From Sphingobacterium deserti (GTDB taxonomy: Bacteria > Bacteroidota > Bacteroidia > Sphingobacteriales > Sphingobacteriaceae), in contig NZ_JJMU01000024.1 in assembly GCF_000757725.1 (NCBI RefSeq), positions 1-64,000 on the forward strand: a stretch of DNA of 64,000 nucleotides, read 5' to 3'. Below, piece after piece: positions 1 through 9,442 of the stretch; the stretch's first letter is position 1; the number at the start of each line of letters is the position of its first letter. The translations under genes and the position numbers were made by a program. The notes under the pieces are model-generated. The model was not told where the DNA came from. It saw only the letters and a program-made list of their open reading frames with translations, and made no database searches.

Positions 1-186
1 AGTTAATAATGATTCCTGCAATCTCTGAGCAACCAAAACTTTTCTATGTACTAAGTTACTACATACTACAATCCATTCGAGTTCGCTGTCACTTCGTTAG
101 CCGAAAGATTGCCGCGCCATCGTTCCTCTGGCTCGCAAAGACGCTGATTTTCGCATTACGCAATACACACTACGCAATTCTATATA

Positions 187-2616
187 CTACATCGCTCTGC
201 TTTTCTCCTCGGATTCTGCGTTATTTCGGCGTGTCTGCTGTTTGAGGTTTCCAAATTTATAGGTATAGGTTAAGCGGAGAACACGGTTGTCGTTGTACTG
301 CCTAAATTGCGAGTCAAAGCGACCGAAGTTAGTCGATACATTGTTCTTCTGCGTACGGAATATGTCGGTACCTGCTAATTTCAGCGAGCTTCGTTTGTCT
401 TTGAAGTTATAGTTAACACCTAAATCGGTACCCCAGCGCGCATGAATCTTATAGACATTATACAGAAACGAACTGTTGTAATTGACAGAAAGCTCGGCCG
501 TAAATCCTTTACCTAGTGTAAAATTGTTTGTGCTGCGGCCTTGAAAAAATACAGACCCTTGATCAACGACATCTCCTGCTATAGGCCCGGTGAAATGCAT
601 ATAGATACCCGTAAGATTATTGTTCATAGACCAGATTTTTCCGATACGTGCAGGCGCATTGACATTGAGGTATGATGTAACAGTTTGGGCAAGGTTTTCC
701 TGCTTTATCCAAGATTCACCCGTTTCCTCATCCTGCCCGAGACTCTCTACCATCGCATCATGGGTAATATCTGTGCCCAGCGTGAAATTGAACATCTTCA
801 TCAAGGTGTAGTTCAGTGTAAAGCCATCGGTGTACTGCGGCATTAAGAATGGATTTCCCAGCGTATAGGTAAACTTGTCAATATAATAGGGCATAGGGTT
901 TAAATACCGATAGTTTGGCCGAGATATTTTGCGGGCGTAACTTAATGACAGGATATTATTTTCATTGAAACTGTAAGACGTGCTTACCGACGGAAAGAAG
1001 TCCAGGTAGCTGCGTTTGTTGATCGTATCCGTCGTTATAGAATGTGCATTCGATGTGGTATGTTCCGCACGGACGCCAAGCTTTACACTCGCTTTTCCAA
1101 ATTCGCGGCTATAATCAACATAGGCTGCTGCTATTTGTTCAGTATATACAAAATGGTTTTGTCTACGCGGAAAGCGTTGCCACTGCTCGTCGACAAACTC
1201 TTCAAAAGCTAGATTATTATCAGACTTGACACGGCTGTATTTAATCCCAGATTCAAATTTACCTTTCGCTATATTTTTCACGAAATCCAGTCTGCCTACG
1301 TAGATATCAATGTTGACAGGCATCGCTGTCCGCCAGTATTCCGGTGCGTAGATAAGCCCCCCGTTTGGAAAAAATGTCTGGTAATCGTAGTTGATATCCG
1401 ACCGGTTCCGAAATGCACTCCAGTCTGCATCGAATACGAGCTTCCCTCCCAAAGTATCCAATCTAAATTCGTTATTTAAGTTTACAGAATATCGGTTAAA
1501 AGGTGTTCTACTGTTCGTAATAGTGTTCAACACAGAATCTGCAGTACCTTGCCGAGCGCCTATATTTGTTACGCTTCTGTTTAACGATTGTTCATCATCG
1601 TTATCGCCGGAAAACTGCAGCAACAGCGTATTTCTGTCCGATGTTTTTTGTTCGATGCCGAACTTGTAATTGTGTGTCTTATTGGTTTCGACAAGAGATG
1701 CCTCCTGATCAAAAACACGGGTTGTCTCTTCAGACGCAATGGTGCGCATCAAGTCCAAATCAAACTGCCGCTTATTGCGCGTAAAGCCATACGTACCAAA
1801 CACACTGGTGTTGTTTTTTTTGTAGCTCAATGTCAGGGATGAGTTCCCGCGGAAAAACTCCCCTTGTGCAGCGCTTGCTAAAAATGTTCCATTAAAGCCT
1901 TCCAATCTATTTTTCTTCAGCACAATGTTGATCGTTCCAACAGATCCTTCTGCATCATCACGAGCACTTCGTACCGTACTTACTTCTATACTTTTTATTT
2001 GGTCGCCATTCATCGCCTTCAAGAAGGTTGCCAATTGCTCACCCGTCATAAAAGTTTGGCGGCCATCTATGGTGACGTTTACTCCGGCTTGCCCCATCAA
2101 CTGTAGATTTTCATCTTTGTCTACACTTACACCCGGCGCACGCTGCAACACTTCCAAGGCGTTGTTTCCGGCAGCGAGGGTAGAGTTTTCCACGTTCAAG
2201 ATCAGTTTGCCATCGCGTTGTTGCACAAGTGGCGCGCGGCCTTCCACAGTAACATTACCAATAGATTGCGCTTGCACGACAAGCGTGATACTATCCATCC
2301 GTACCAAGTTGCCGTCAACCTTAATGGGTGCAGATCTAAAAACTTCATGGCCAACGGCAGTGGCTTGCAAGATAAACTCGCCTGTCGGAACATTTTTGAT
2401 CAGGTAGTTGCCCGTAGCATCCGTGACACCTGTTTTAATGACGGCTTCCGAGGTCGGCATCAACAAATAGATAGACACATTTGCAAGAGGCTCGTTTACG
2501 ACGGAAAACACGGCTCCACGGACTTCACCCTTTGGAAGTTGCTGGGCTTTCAAGGCAGGTGCGATGAGCAAAAGAAAACAAATATTTAAGGTAATATAGC
2601 GGTATAAATTCTTCAT
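187..2616 (-). CDS. TonB-dependent receptor-like outer membrane protein
   Basis: An 809-residue outer-membrane protein. Residues 1-24 are a signal peptide ending ALKA before QQ. A carboxypeptidase-regulatory-like beta domain follows at about 30-105 (GEVRGAVFSVVNEPLANVSI). A plug-type domain lies at about 115-230 (LEVLQRAPGVSVDKDENLQL; VTIDGRQTF). The remainder reads as a beta-barrel rich in alternating aromatic and polar residues, of the OMP_b-brl_3 type common in Bacteroidota. It ends with a short charged tail after the last strand (RLTYTYKF), typical of this family, which generally lacks a SusD partner. No ligand can be inferred. It lies 84 bp downstream of the pspC-like gene in the same direction, so readthrough from padR-pspC is possible but unproven. 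ATG start. Confidence 0.85.
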   Translation of the reverse strand: MKNLYRYITLNICFLLLIAPALKAQQLPKGEVRGAVFSVVNEPLANVSIYLLMPTSEAVIKTGVTDATGNYLIKNVPTGEFILQATAVGHEVFRSAPIKVDGNLVRMDSITLVVQAQSIGNVTVEGRAPLVQQRDGKLILNVENSTLAAGNNALEVLQRAPGVSVDKDENLQLMGQAGVNVTIDGRQTFMTGEQLATFLKAMNGDQIKSIEVSTVRSARDDAEGSVGTINIVLKKNRLEGFNGTFLASAAQGEFFRGNSSLTLSYKKNNTSVFGTYGFTRNKRQFDLDLMRTIASEETTRVFDQEASLVETNKTHNYKFGIEQKTSDRNTLLLQFSGDNDDEQSLNRSVTNIGARQGTADSVLNTITNSRTPFNRYSVNLNNEFRLDTLGGKLVFDADWSAFRNRSDINYDYQTFFPNGGLIYAPEYWRTAMPVNIDIYVGRLDFVKNIAKGKFESGIKYSRVKSDNNLAFEEFVDEQWQRFPRRQNHFVYTEQIAAAYVDYSREFGKASVKLGVRAEHTTSNAHSITTDTINKRSYLDFFPSVSTSYSFNENNILSLSYARKISRPNYRYLNPMPYYIDKFTYTLGNPFLMPQYTDGFTLNYTLMKMFNFTLGTDITHDAMVESLGQDEETGESWIKQENLAQTVTSYLNVNAPARIGKIWSMNNNLTGIYMHFTGPIAGDVVDQGSVFFQGRSTNNFTLGKGFTAELSVNYNSSFLYNVYKIHARWGTDLGVNYNFKDKRSSLKLAGTDIFRTQKNNVSTNFGRFDSQFRQYNDNRVLRLTYTYKFGNLKQQTRRNNAESEEKSRAM

Positions 2617-2700
2617 AGGAGATGCATAATCACTCTACAATGGGCTGTCTAAACATTGCCCATTGCAGAGAAAGTGTATTTGTGCGTTTAGAAAAAAGGT

Positions 2701-4440
2701 TTAAATTTTGGAATTTTTGTTCTGAATTTTCAAGTTTTTATCTTTTACCTCGATAGTGACATTGGAACCGTCAATCGTGATGACAGAATCGCGTTGTGTA
2801 GTTTGCTCTTCCTCCACTTTAGTCGTTTTTTCAACCGCTTCTTTCTTTTCATCATCATCATCGTCGTCCTTTTCCGGTTCAGCTTGCGCACAAACCAATC
2901 CTGTCGAAGACATGGTCCATTCGGTATATTTTTGGTGATCTTGATCAGCATAGTTATTGAGGCATTCCCAATAGGAAACGTCACGCAGCTTATGCTCTAT
3001 GCTGCGTTCCAGCACTACCTTCGCTCCGCGAGGCAGGTACACGGTTACGCCGACATATTGATCACGATCGAGCGTATTTTTCTGTAATAGGAAATGGCTC
3101 GGAAATAAGATGGTTTGTCCTTCTTGCACCGCTTCATACCCAATACCCTTCGCGCGTTCAGCAGCTAATTGATACGTCTTACCCTTTGCGGAATAATTAT
3201 ATTGTATATAGGGCTGCGCCAAAGAATCCAAACTTTCAAACGTGATACCGATGTTATTATGCAAATAGTTCCGCAAATCTTGGCCATCAATTTTAATATT
3301 AAATTTTGAACGTAAAGAGTCCTTTTCGCTGGCATCCAAGATCCGAACATCTTTTTCGCTGAAATGGTAGACCTTTTGCGTTGTAATATTTTTTTGAACA
3401 TTGATGGTGCTTTTCTCCCGAAAATCTTGCGAGGCATAAATGCAATAATAAATAACACCAACGATAGAGACAATCCAAGTTGCGAACATGGTCAAGGATA
3501 AATAGTTATTTACCTTATCCGTTTTGAACAACACCCGAATGAGCCATAAGAAAAGTGCTAGGAAGGGAATGGTTGTCGCTAGAAAACCGAAGGTCAGCGC
3601 TATAAAAGCATCATCCGTAGCCAAAACCGCCAGCGGAGGAAACAATATCGGGTTTTCCAGACCGAAAAGGTTCATGAGGTTGAACACGTAAAAGATAACG
3701 AGGCCAAATATATTTATTCCCGTAAAGATAAGCATCAACCACGCGATCAATTTCCCGATGGCACCAAGACATCCGCCGAGTGCGTTGCTGGCTGTACGCG
3801 CGCCTCTGCCAATATGTTCGCTGGCACCTGCAAATTCGCTAGAGAAATTTTTAACTTCTTCGTCGAATGACTTCTTGAAGTTTTGCAGGTTAGGAACTTC
3901 GCCGCGCATAGCCATTTTATCAGCCCGGGTTTCTGCGACAGGCATGACAATCCACAAAATAACATAGACTAAAAAGCCGGAACCACCAATCAGCACGAAT
4001 AGGACCAGCAGTATCCGAAGCCATTTCGGCTCCATACCAAAATAATGCGCTAAGCCGCTACATACACCACCCAGGACTTTATCATCCGGGTCACGCATGA
4101 GTTTACGTCCTAAATTGTCCGTTCTTGGCGCATTCGTAGCTTGCTCCTCGCTTACACCGTCACCCGCATCTTCACTCTGCTCAAAGTCACTAACGCTCCC
4201 CATGCGTGCGATGACCTGTTGCACATCTTCAAGATTGATTACCTCTTTACGCCCCGTTTGGATGCGCTCGTTAAACATCTCGGCGATACGATTTTCAATA
4301 TCTTCAAGGATTTCCTTACTTTCAGCGGTATTGCCAAAATGCTTTTTGATGTCGATCATATACGACCGCAGCGTTTCATATGCATCTTCCTCTATGTGGA
4401 AAACAATGCTGTTTATGTTTATGATGATTGTCTTATTCAT
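2701..4440 (-). CDS. PspC domain-containing membrane protein
   Basis: A 579-residue inner-membrane protein. The N-terminal 85 residues (starting MNKTIIININ) form the soluble domain usual in Bacteroidota PspC proteins. A PspC domain spans about 110-172, with the diagnostic DKVLGGVCSGLAHYF followed by a hydrophobic helix ending in PVAE. Further membrane helices lie at about 225-250, 268-290 and 305-330. The C-terminal region is soluble and contains a DDDDDDEKKE acidic run near residue 525. PspC proteins belong to envelope-stress (phage shock) systems. The gene starts 31 bp after the padR stop, so the two form a padR-pspC operon, an arrangement often seen in this phylum. The exact stress sensed is not visible. 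Confidence 0.9.
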   Translation of the reverse strand: MNKTIIININSIVFHIEEDAYETLRSYMIDIKKHFGNTAESKEILEDIENRIAEMFNERIQTGRKEVINLEDVQQVIARMGSVSDFEQSEDAGDGVSEEQATNAPRTDNLGRKLMRDPDDKVLGGVCSGLAHYFGMEPKWLRILLVLFVLIGGSGFLVYVILWIVMPVAETRADKMAMRGEVPNLQNFKKSFDEEVKNFSSEFAGASEHIGRGARTASNALGGCLGAIGKLIAWLMLIFTGINIFGLVIFYVFNLMNLFGLENPILFPPLAVLATDDAFIALTFGFLATTIPFLALFLWLIRVLFKTDKVNNYLSLTMFATWIVSIVGVIYYCIYASQDFREKSTINVQKNITTQKVYHFSEKDVRILDASEKDSLRSKFNIKIDGQDLRNYLHNNIGITFESLDSLAQPYIQYNYSAKGKTYQLAAERAKGIGYEAVQEGQTILFPSHFLLQKNTLDRDQYVGVTVYLPRGAKVVLERSIEHKLRDVSYWECLNNYADQDHQKYTEWTMSSTGLVCAQAEPEKDDDDDDEKKEAVEKTTKVEEEQTTQRDSVITIDGSNVTIEVKDKNLKIQNKNSKI

Positions 4441-4471
4441 GACTCTGTTTATATAGTAGATTAGTGATTGT

Positions 4472-4804
4472 TTAATTCCTGCCTTCTAACGATGTTTGTA
4501 CAGCAAACAAAAGCTCTCTCCATGTGACATCAAGCTTTGCCAACACATCTCGCCCCTCGCCCGTTATTTCATAATATTTTCTTGGTGGACCCGAGGTGGA
4601 TTCCTGCCAGTTGTAACTTAAAAGTCCATTATTTTTTAACCGGGTTAAGAGCGGATATAAGGTGCCCTCCACAACTAACAATTGTGCCTTTTTTAGCTCA
4701 GCAATAATATCTGATGCATATATCTCCCCGCGGGAAATTATAGAAAGAATACAGTACTCCAGTATTCCCTTCCTCATTTGGGTTTGTGTATTTTCAGCTA
4801 TCAT
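4472..4804 (-). CDS. PadR family transcriptional regulator
   Basis: A 110-residue winged-helix repressor of the PadR family. The family core is clear: QMRKGILEYCILSII, then VVEGTLYPLLTRLKNNGLL (recognition helix and wing) and SGPPRKYYEITGEG. The reading frame is open upstream to 4873, but the ATG at 4804 gives the N-terminus usual for this family (MIAENTQTQMRKG), so I use it. A perfect 8-bp inverted repeat and a TAnnTTTG box lie directly upstream, so autorepression of padR-pspC is likely. The first transcribed base would be only a few nucleotides before the ATG, suggesting a leaderless or nearly leaderless mRNA. Confidence 0.9.
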   Translation of the reverse strand: MIAENTQTQMRKGILEYCILSIISRGEIYASDIIAELKKAQLLVVEGTLYPLLTRLKNNGLLSYNWQESTSGPPRKYYEITGEGRDVLAKLDVTWRELLFAVQTSLEGRN

Positions 4805-4811
4805 AACAATA

Positions 4812-4853
4812 CAAAGATATATGTTTTGTATCGTACTATGCAATACATAGTAC
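4812..4853 (-). promoter_or_regulatory. padR promoter with overlapping inverted-repeat operator
   Basis: A perfect inverted repeat has arms GTACTATG (4833-4840) and CATAGTAC (4846-4853) with a 5-bp spacer. It lies just upstream of a minus-strand TATCTTTG (4812-4819), which matches the Bacteroidota -7 consensus TAnnTTTG. The TTG inside the repeat spacer region, about 21 bp upstream of the -7 box, could serve as the -33 element. A PadR dimer bound here would block polymerase. Inference from position and symmetry; no binding data. Confidence 0.6.
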
Positions 4854-4972
4854 TGTATTAATTTATAAAGCACTGTTAATCAGCAACAAATATTTAATTT
4901 GTATCTTAAAAATGGATGAATGTGGCGTTAATGGGACTTTTTTAATCGGAAAATTTGAAAGTTGCATAATTA

Positions 4973-5377
4973 ATGCGATTTTTATGGCTGATGTTGCGAT
5001 TCTTATACAACTATTCTTTAGCCATCCTGTGGGGTATTCTGATGTTACTCTTAATGGGGCTCCCTTCTAGCGATTTACCTAATACAAATTATTTCGAAGG
5101 CTTTGACAAACTTGCGCACTGCGGTTTTTTCTTTGTATTTACCACTTTGCTATTAAGAGGGGGGATTTTACAAGGTAAAGGAAGAGGTTCCAAGTTCAAG
5201 ACATTTTTCATTGTCTTAATCATTACAAGCGCGCTGGCCTTTGGTACGGAGGCCATACAACTGTATTTTTCATTTGGAAGAATGGCAGATTGGTGGGATA
5301 TTTTCGCAGATTACATGGGCATCGGTATGGCTTTATTAAGCTACCTTCTTTTACACCAGAGGAAGCAAGCTTATTAA
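4973..5377 (+). CDS. VanZ-like family membrane protein
   Basis: A 134-residue membrane protein with four hydrophobic segments (about 5-28, 42-62, 75-95 and 108-128). The VanZ-like signature is the short polar FDKLAHCGFFF after the first helix, where the K-x-x-H motif sits, and GTEAIQLYFSFGRMADWWDI near residues 84-105, with E, Q, D and W at the usual positions. VanZ itself gives low-level teicoplanin resistance, but most VanZ-like proteins in Bacteroidota have no assigned function. The gene stands alone on the plus strand, divergent from padR and convergent with the comF-like gene. Function beyond family is not supported. Confidence 0.85.
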   Translation: MRFLWLMLRFLYNYSLAILWGILMLLLMGLPSSDLPNTNYFEGFDKLAHCGFFFVFTTLLLRGGILQGKGRGSKFKTFFIVLIITSALAFGTEAIQLYFSFGRMADWWDIFADYMGIGMALLSYLLLHQRKQAY

Positions 5378-5498
5378 TTGGAAAAGCTAGCGCCGATCGA
5401 TGATTTCTCGCATGCCATTTACCTAGAAACAACTCTTGTTCTGCGTTCTATTTATAGCAAATATGCATGCCAATTGCTGTAAACGGGCAGGAGATACC

Positions 5499-6188
5499 TT
5501 AAGCCATGGCAAGCGTAGCAACAGATACACGGCATCCAGCGCTATTTAGGCAGCGCGCAGCAGATCCAATCGTTGCCCCTGTGGTGAGGACATCATCCAC
5601 CAACAGCACATGTTTACCCTCAAACGCTGTTGGATTTAGGCACCTGAATATATTTTCGACATTATCATAACGCTCCATTCTGTGCATGTTGGTTTGGCTT
5701 GGATTATTCAGTAGCCGAACGAAGTCAATTGTATTTACCGGCAGTTTTAATATTGATGCTATCCCCTGAGCCACACTGTCACATTGATTGTATCCACGAC
5801 TTTTCTTCTTTTTCGGATGTAGTGGAACGGGAATAACAACATCTATGTCCCTGAAGTGCGGTGATGTTAAAAGCTGATGACCGAACTCACTTCCTAGGTA
5901 TAGGCCTACCTGTAGCTCATTCTCATATTTCAATTTATGCATTAGGGTCTGAACCAATGACGATTCTGAGAACGAAAGAAAAGCCGCAGCCATTTCGATA
6001 GTAGCTTGATATTGTATGCGGCGCATGGCCTCATTATTGGAAAATAGATAGTGGTCATTAACCGGAAGGTGAAACTGGCAGTAGGAACAAAGAAACTCTT
6101 CCTGATGTAGCAATACATTTTCGCAAGATGCGCATAAAGGAGGAAATAGGATAGACACGAAGCTATCCCAATGACGTCTGATTTGCAT
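5499..6188 (-). CDS. ComF family protein (phosphoribosyltransferase fold)
   Basis: A 229-residue cytoplasmic protein. An N-terminal zinc-finger-like CxxC pair (CASCE and CSYC, residues about 18-37) precedes a type I phosphoribosyltransferase domain. The domain has the motifs PVPLHPKKKKSRGYNQ and VLLVDDVLTTGATIGSA (PRPP-binding loop, DDVLTTGAT near residue 195). This is the ComFC/GntX architecture at normal length. ComF proteins are needed for late steps of DNA uptake in naturally competent bacteria. In Bacteroidota the single comF gene is widely conserved but rarely tested. It lies 35 bp downstream of the rlmN stop on the same strand, so they may be co-transcribed. Confidence 0.9.
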   Translation of the reverse strand: MQIRRHWDSFVSILFPPLCASCENVLLHQEEFLCSYCQFHLPVNDHYLFSNNEAMRRIQYQATIEMAAAFLSFSESSLVQTLMHKLKYENELQVGLYLGSEFGHQLLTSPHFRDIDVVIPVPLHPKKKKSRGYNQCDSVAQGIASILKLPVNTIDFVRLLNNPSQTNMHRMERYDNVENIFRCLNPTAFEGKHVLLVDDVLTTGATIGSAARCLNSAGCRVSVATLAMA

Positions 6189-6223
6189 AGGCCCGCGATT
6201 GGTATATGCAAATGTACTGATTT

Positions 6224-7294
6224 TTAATCAGCTACCAAATTCGCATCCTCTTCTTTAATAGCGAGTTGCCCGCATGCCGCATCTATATCTTTACCACGGC
6301 TGCGTCTCACATTCGTAATTACGCCCTGGCCACGTAGGTATTCAGCAAATTGATCTATCTTATCCGCTTCAGCATTCACAAAATCGGCCAATGCGATTGG
6401 ATTGTACTCGATGATGTTGACTTTGCAGGGCACATGCTTACAAAACTTAGCAAGTTCTTTTGCATCCTGAATCTCGTCATTGAAATTATGGAATACAATA
6501 TATTCGAATGTGACGGCATTTTTCGTTTTGGCGTAATAGTATTTTAGCGCCTCTGCTAATGCTTGCAAAGAGTTTTGCTCGTTGATGGGCATAATCTCAT
6601 TTCGCTTTTTATCATTAGCGGCGTGCAAAGAGAGTGCAAGGTTGAACCTCACTTCATCATCGCCCAATTTTTTAATCATCTTAGCGATCCCAGCGGTGGA
6701 TACAGTGATGCGTTTAGCAGCCATGTTCAAGCCATCAGGCGCCGTGATACGTTCCACGGATTTCATCATCCCGCTGTAGTTCAGCAAAGGCTCACCCATG
6801 CCCATATATACAATGTTGGTGAGCGGCTGCTGGTATTTTTCCTCTGCTTGTTTTGCGATCAGTACAACCTGATCGTAAATTTCATCCGGTTGGAGATTTC
6901 GCTTACGATCCATATAGCCTGTCGCGCAGAACTTGCAGGTTAAACTACATCCCACTTGAGAGCTCACACAAGCGGTCATTCTATCTGGCGTGGGAATTAA
7001 AACACCCTCGATGATATTGCCATCATAAAGTGTGAAACTACTTTTTATAGTCCGGTCTGAACTGATTTGTGACTGCTTCACCTGCACCGCGCGAATAACG
7101 AAGTGTTGTTTCAGCGTTTCCCGTAGTGACTTACTGAGGTTGCTCATTTGATCAAAGTCTGTACAGGATTTCACCCACAACCATTCAAACACCTGCTTTG
7201 CCCGAAAGCCCTGCTCACCCATTGCCGTCAGCTTATCCTTCAACTCTGACAAACTTAGACTTCTGATATCGATCAATTTACTCTGCTTTTCCAC
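6224..7294 (-). CDS. rlmN: 23S rRNA (adenine2503-C2)-methyltransferase RlmN
   Basis: A radical-SAM methyltransferase that modifies A2503 of 23S rRNA, and A37 of some tRNAs. The radical-SAM cluster motif CSLTCKFC is at about residues 115-122. The SAM-binding GMGEPLLN and the two methyl-transfer cysteines (TACVSSQVGC region and GKDIDAACGQL near the C-terminus) are all present. The open frame extends to a non-family N-terminus at 7327. I choose the GTG at 7294, which gives VEKQSKLIDIRSLSL and 356 residues, because a TAnnTTTG promoter box sits immediately upstream at 7299-7306, inside the longer version. Confidence 0.95.
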   Translation of the reverse strand: MEKQSKLIDIRSLSLSELKDKLTAMGEQGFRAKQVFEWLWVKSCTDFDQMSNLSKSLRETLKQHFVIRAVQVKQSQISSDRTIKSSFTLYDGNIIEGVLIPTPDRMTACVSSQVGCSLTCKFCATGYMDRKRNLQPDEIYDQVVLIAKQAEEKYQQPLTNIVYMGMGEPLLNYSGMMKSVERITAPDGLNMAAKRITVSTAGIAKMIKKLGDDEVRFNLALSLHAANDKKRNEIMPINEQNSLQALAEALKYYYAKTKNAVTFEYIVFHNFNDEIQDAKELAKFCKHVPCKVNIIEYNPIALADFVNAEADKIDQFAEYLRGQGVITNVRRSRGKDIDAACGQLAIKEEDANLVAD

Positions 7295-7298
7295 GATG

Positions 7299-7306
7299 CA
7301 AAGATA
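7299..7306 (-). promoter_or_regulatory. -7 promoter element of rlmN
   Basis: The minus strand reads TATCTTTG here, a full match to TAnnTTTG. It ends four bases before the GTG chosen for rlmN, which implies almost no 5' leader. A convincing TTG at the -33 position is not seen, so strength is uncertain. Confidence 0.45.
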
Positions 7307-7356
7307 AGCAAATTTAATAAGCGTCACATGGCAGTTCGTCCTTCTTTTGTAAGAAT

Positions 7357-7395
7357 ACGTTATCTATCAGGATCTTCCATTCTGATAGACAACGT
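7357..7395 (-). terminator. Hairpin terminator after the DUF4349 gene
   Basis: Arms at 7357-7370 and 7382-7395 pair over 14 bp with an 11-base loop. The one mismatch on the plus strand becomes a G-U pair in minus-strand RNA. It begins 4 bases after the stop of the minus-strand DUF4349 gene. No long U-tract follows, so termination is probable rather than certain. Confidence 0.55.
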
Positions 7396-7399
7396 ACGC

Positions 7400-8263
7400 C
7401 TATTGTCTGCTTTTGCTATTCCTATATTTTCGCCAACCAAAAAAGAGGAGGCCGAACACAATAAATATTGGCCATAAGCTAATCACTGTTAAGAAAATTC
7501 CCGCGGTTAAGCGCCAGCCGTCTGCTAAGGCTTGTTTCAGACGGATCCAAAAACCTTGACTACCCATTGGCGAATTTGCCTGATATTCGAATAGTTGTAT
7601 GGCTATCGAGCTGAAATTGACCTGGTCTCTCAAGCTACGCATTACATTTTCCTGGCTATCAATTTCTTCTTGTAGCTGCCGGATTTGTTCTTGAATTTCG
7701 AGCAGTTCTTTTACGTTCTTGGCTTGTGCAACCATTTGTTGGTACCGTTCCAAGTAGGACCTCTTGCTTTTCAACCGAGATTCGGTATCGAAATACTGCA
7801 AAGACACATCTTCGCTTCGCAGGGATCGTTCTGTAAGTTTATCATCGCCTTGCTCAATAGCCTTTAAGTATTGATCGAGCTGATTGGCTGGAATGCGAAC
7901 TACTAAGGAATAGCTACTGTAACTTCCGCTATTGGTGAGTGTTTCCTGTTCATAATAGCCAGAAAGTCTTTTGCAAAGCGCGTCGAGTGTCGCCTTGCTC
8001 TTGGCAATATCCTTTGATTCGATTGCGAGATTCCCACTACGGATAATTTTCTTCGTTTGCGGAATAGAGCCAAGCACCGCCGAGGGGTTTTCCTGATTGG
8101 AGGGGGCACTTTGGCTCATCTGTCGAACCCCTTGGGCATCGGCTGCGGCATCGCCTGTTACGCTGACTTCTGCTACAGGAGCTTCATTAGCCACTTCTGG
8201 TGATTTGTTGCAAGCTATCAGTAGCGCACAAAATGCAAATAGCGGAAAAGATTGCTTTCTCAT
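7400..8263 (-). CDS. DUF4349 domain-containing lipoprotein
   Basis: A 287-residue lipoprotein with lipobox ALLIAC at about residues 13-18. The DUF4349 domain covers about 70-275. It starts KKIIRSGNLAIESKDI, has a central coiled-coil stretch (about 165-205, rich in K, E, Q and L, including LLEIQEQIRQLQEEIDSQ) and ends in a transmembrane helix (about 247-272, GIFLTVISLWPIFIVFGLLF). This layout is normal for the family. The family is widespread and of unknown function. It is monocistronic here. Confidence 0.85.
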   Translation of the reverse strand: MRKQSFPLFAFCALLIACNKSPEVANEAPVAEVSVTGDAAADAQGVRQMSQSAPSNQENPSAVLGSIPQTKKIIRSGNLAIESKDIAKSKATLDALCKRLSGYYEQETLTNSGSYSSYSLVVRIPANQLDQYLKAIEQGDDKLTERSLRSEDVSLQYFDTESRLKSKRSYLERYQQMVAQAKNVKELLEIQEQIRQLQEEIDSQENVMRSLRDQVNFSSIAIQLFEYQANSPMGSQGFWIRLKQALADGWRLTAGIFLTVISLWPIFIVFGLLFFGWRKYRNSKSRQ

Positions 8264-8327
8264 AACGATCTATTTTAGTTATAAAGATGCAGCTTTTTCC
8301 GCTATTCCATAAAAGTTGAAAAATAAT

Positions 8328-9371
8328 TTATTCTGCCTTTTTCAACGCTTCCTTAACTTTTGGAATGATCTGCGTTCCATACAGTTCGATGGATTTCATC
8401 ATATCTTTATGGTCAGGGCTTCCCACATCCATGTGTGCTGAAAAGCGTGTTAAGCCAAACATTTCAATCGTATGCAAAATCTGTTCGACGGATTGATTGA
8501 CATCGCCGACGACGAGGTGGCCGTGAATGGACCTTCCAAAATCATACTGCGAACGTTGATAAGGCGGCCATCCGCGTGACGCCCCAATACGATTCATCTG
8601 TGCCGCATAGATTGGGTAATACTGATCGGCTACAGCCTTGCTATTTTCTCCGAAAAAAGCATGCATGTGAACGCCTACCTGAAAATCTTTAATATCATGC
8701 CCATTGTCTACCCATGACTGCTGATACATTTCGAACAAAGGCTTGAAGTTTTCCGGTGCACCACCAATGATCGCAAACATGACCGGCAATCCTAAACGCG
8801 CGGCACGAATTACAGATGATGTTGTACCGCCTACTGCAACCCATATAGGCAAGCTATTATTTACCGGACGTGGAAAGATTTGTTGATTGATCAACGGTTT
8901 TCTGAATTTACCCGACCAAGTAATGGTATCTTGCTTGTTTAAGCGGGTCAGCAATTCCAGTTTTTCATCGAAAAGTTCGGCATAATCTTTTAAATCGTAA
9001 CCAAACAAAGGAAACGATTCAATAAAAGAGCCCCGCCCCGCCATCAGTTCTGCGCGGCCGTTAGACAAAAGATCCACCGTCGAAAAATCCTGAAAAAGTT
9101 TAACCGGATCAGCCGAGCTTAATACCGACACCGCGCTTCCAAGTTTGATGTTCTTGGTTATTGTTGCGGCTGCAGCCAATATAATTTCTGGAGATGCTAC
9201 TGCGTAATCTTCACGGTGGTGTTCGCCTATACCGAAGAAGTCGACACCAACTTCATCCATCAGTTTTACTTCTGCAACAATTTGCTGCATACGCTCTGCA
9301 GCCGGCTGTATTTTTCCTGTTGAGGGATCAATTTGCACATCCCCAAACATGCCTATTCCTAATTCAATCAT
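8328..9371 (-). CDS. LLM class flavin-dependent oxidoreductase
   Basis: A 347-residue bacterial-luciferase-like (TIM-barrel) FMN-dependent monooxygenase or oxidoreductase. Family features are MIELGIGMFGD at the start, VDFFGIGEHHREDYAV (the H-H motif near residue 50), ATITKNIKLGSAVSVLSSADP and GRAELMAGRGSF. The last resembles the group of LLM enzymes used on small organic acids or thiols, but substrate cannot be read from sequence. Length is normal. The gene is followed by the divergence from DUF4349 (64-bp gap) and preceded by miaE, 71 bp away on the same strand. Confidence 0.9.
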   Translation of the reverse strand: MIELGIGMFGDVQIDPSTGKIQPAAERMQQIVAEVKLMDEVGVDFFGIGEHHREDYAVASPEIILAAAATITKNIKLGSAVSVLSSADPVKLFQDFSTVDLLSNGRAELMAGRGSFIESFPLFGYDLKDYAELFDEKLELLTRLNKQDTITWSGKFRKPLINQQIFPRPVNNSLPIWVAVGGTTSSVIRAARLGLPVMFAIIGGAPENFKPLFEMYQQSWVDNGHDIKDFQVGVHMHAFFGENSKAVADQYYPIYAAQMNRIGASRGWPPYQRSQYDFGRSIHGHLVVGDVNQSVEQILHTIEMFGLTRFSAHMDVGSPDHKDMMKSIELYGTQIIPKVKEALKKAE

Positions 9372-9442
9372 ATTTAGTTTCCTTTCTTATACAAAAGTAC
9401 GCGCATTATTTTCCAAGAACATTGACCTACATCAAGAAGTTC

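Noticed and set aside
2840..2875. Acidic run in the pspC-like protein (D and E repeats) as a possible frameshift or repeat expansion
   Set aside because: The frame continues without break after it and such acidic C-terminal runs are usual low-complexity tails.
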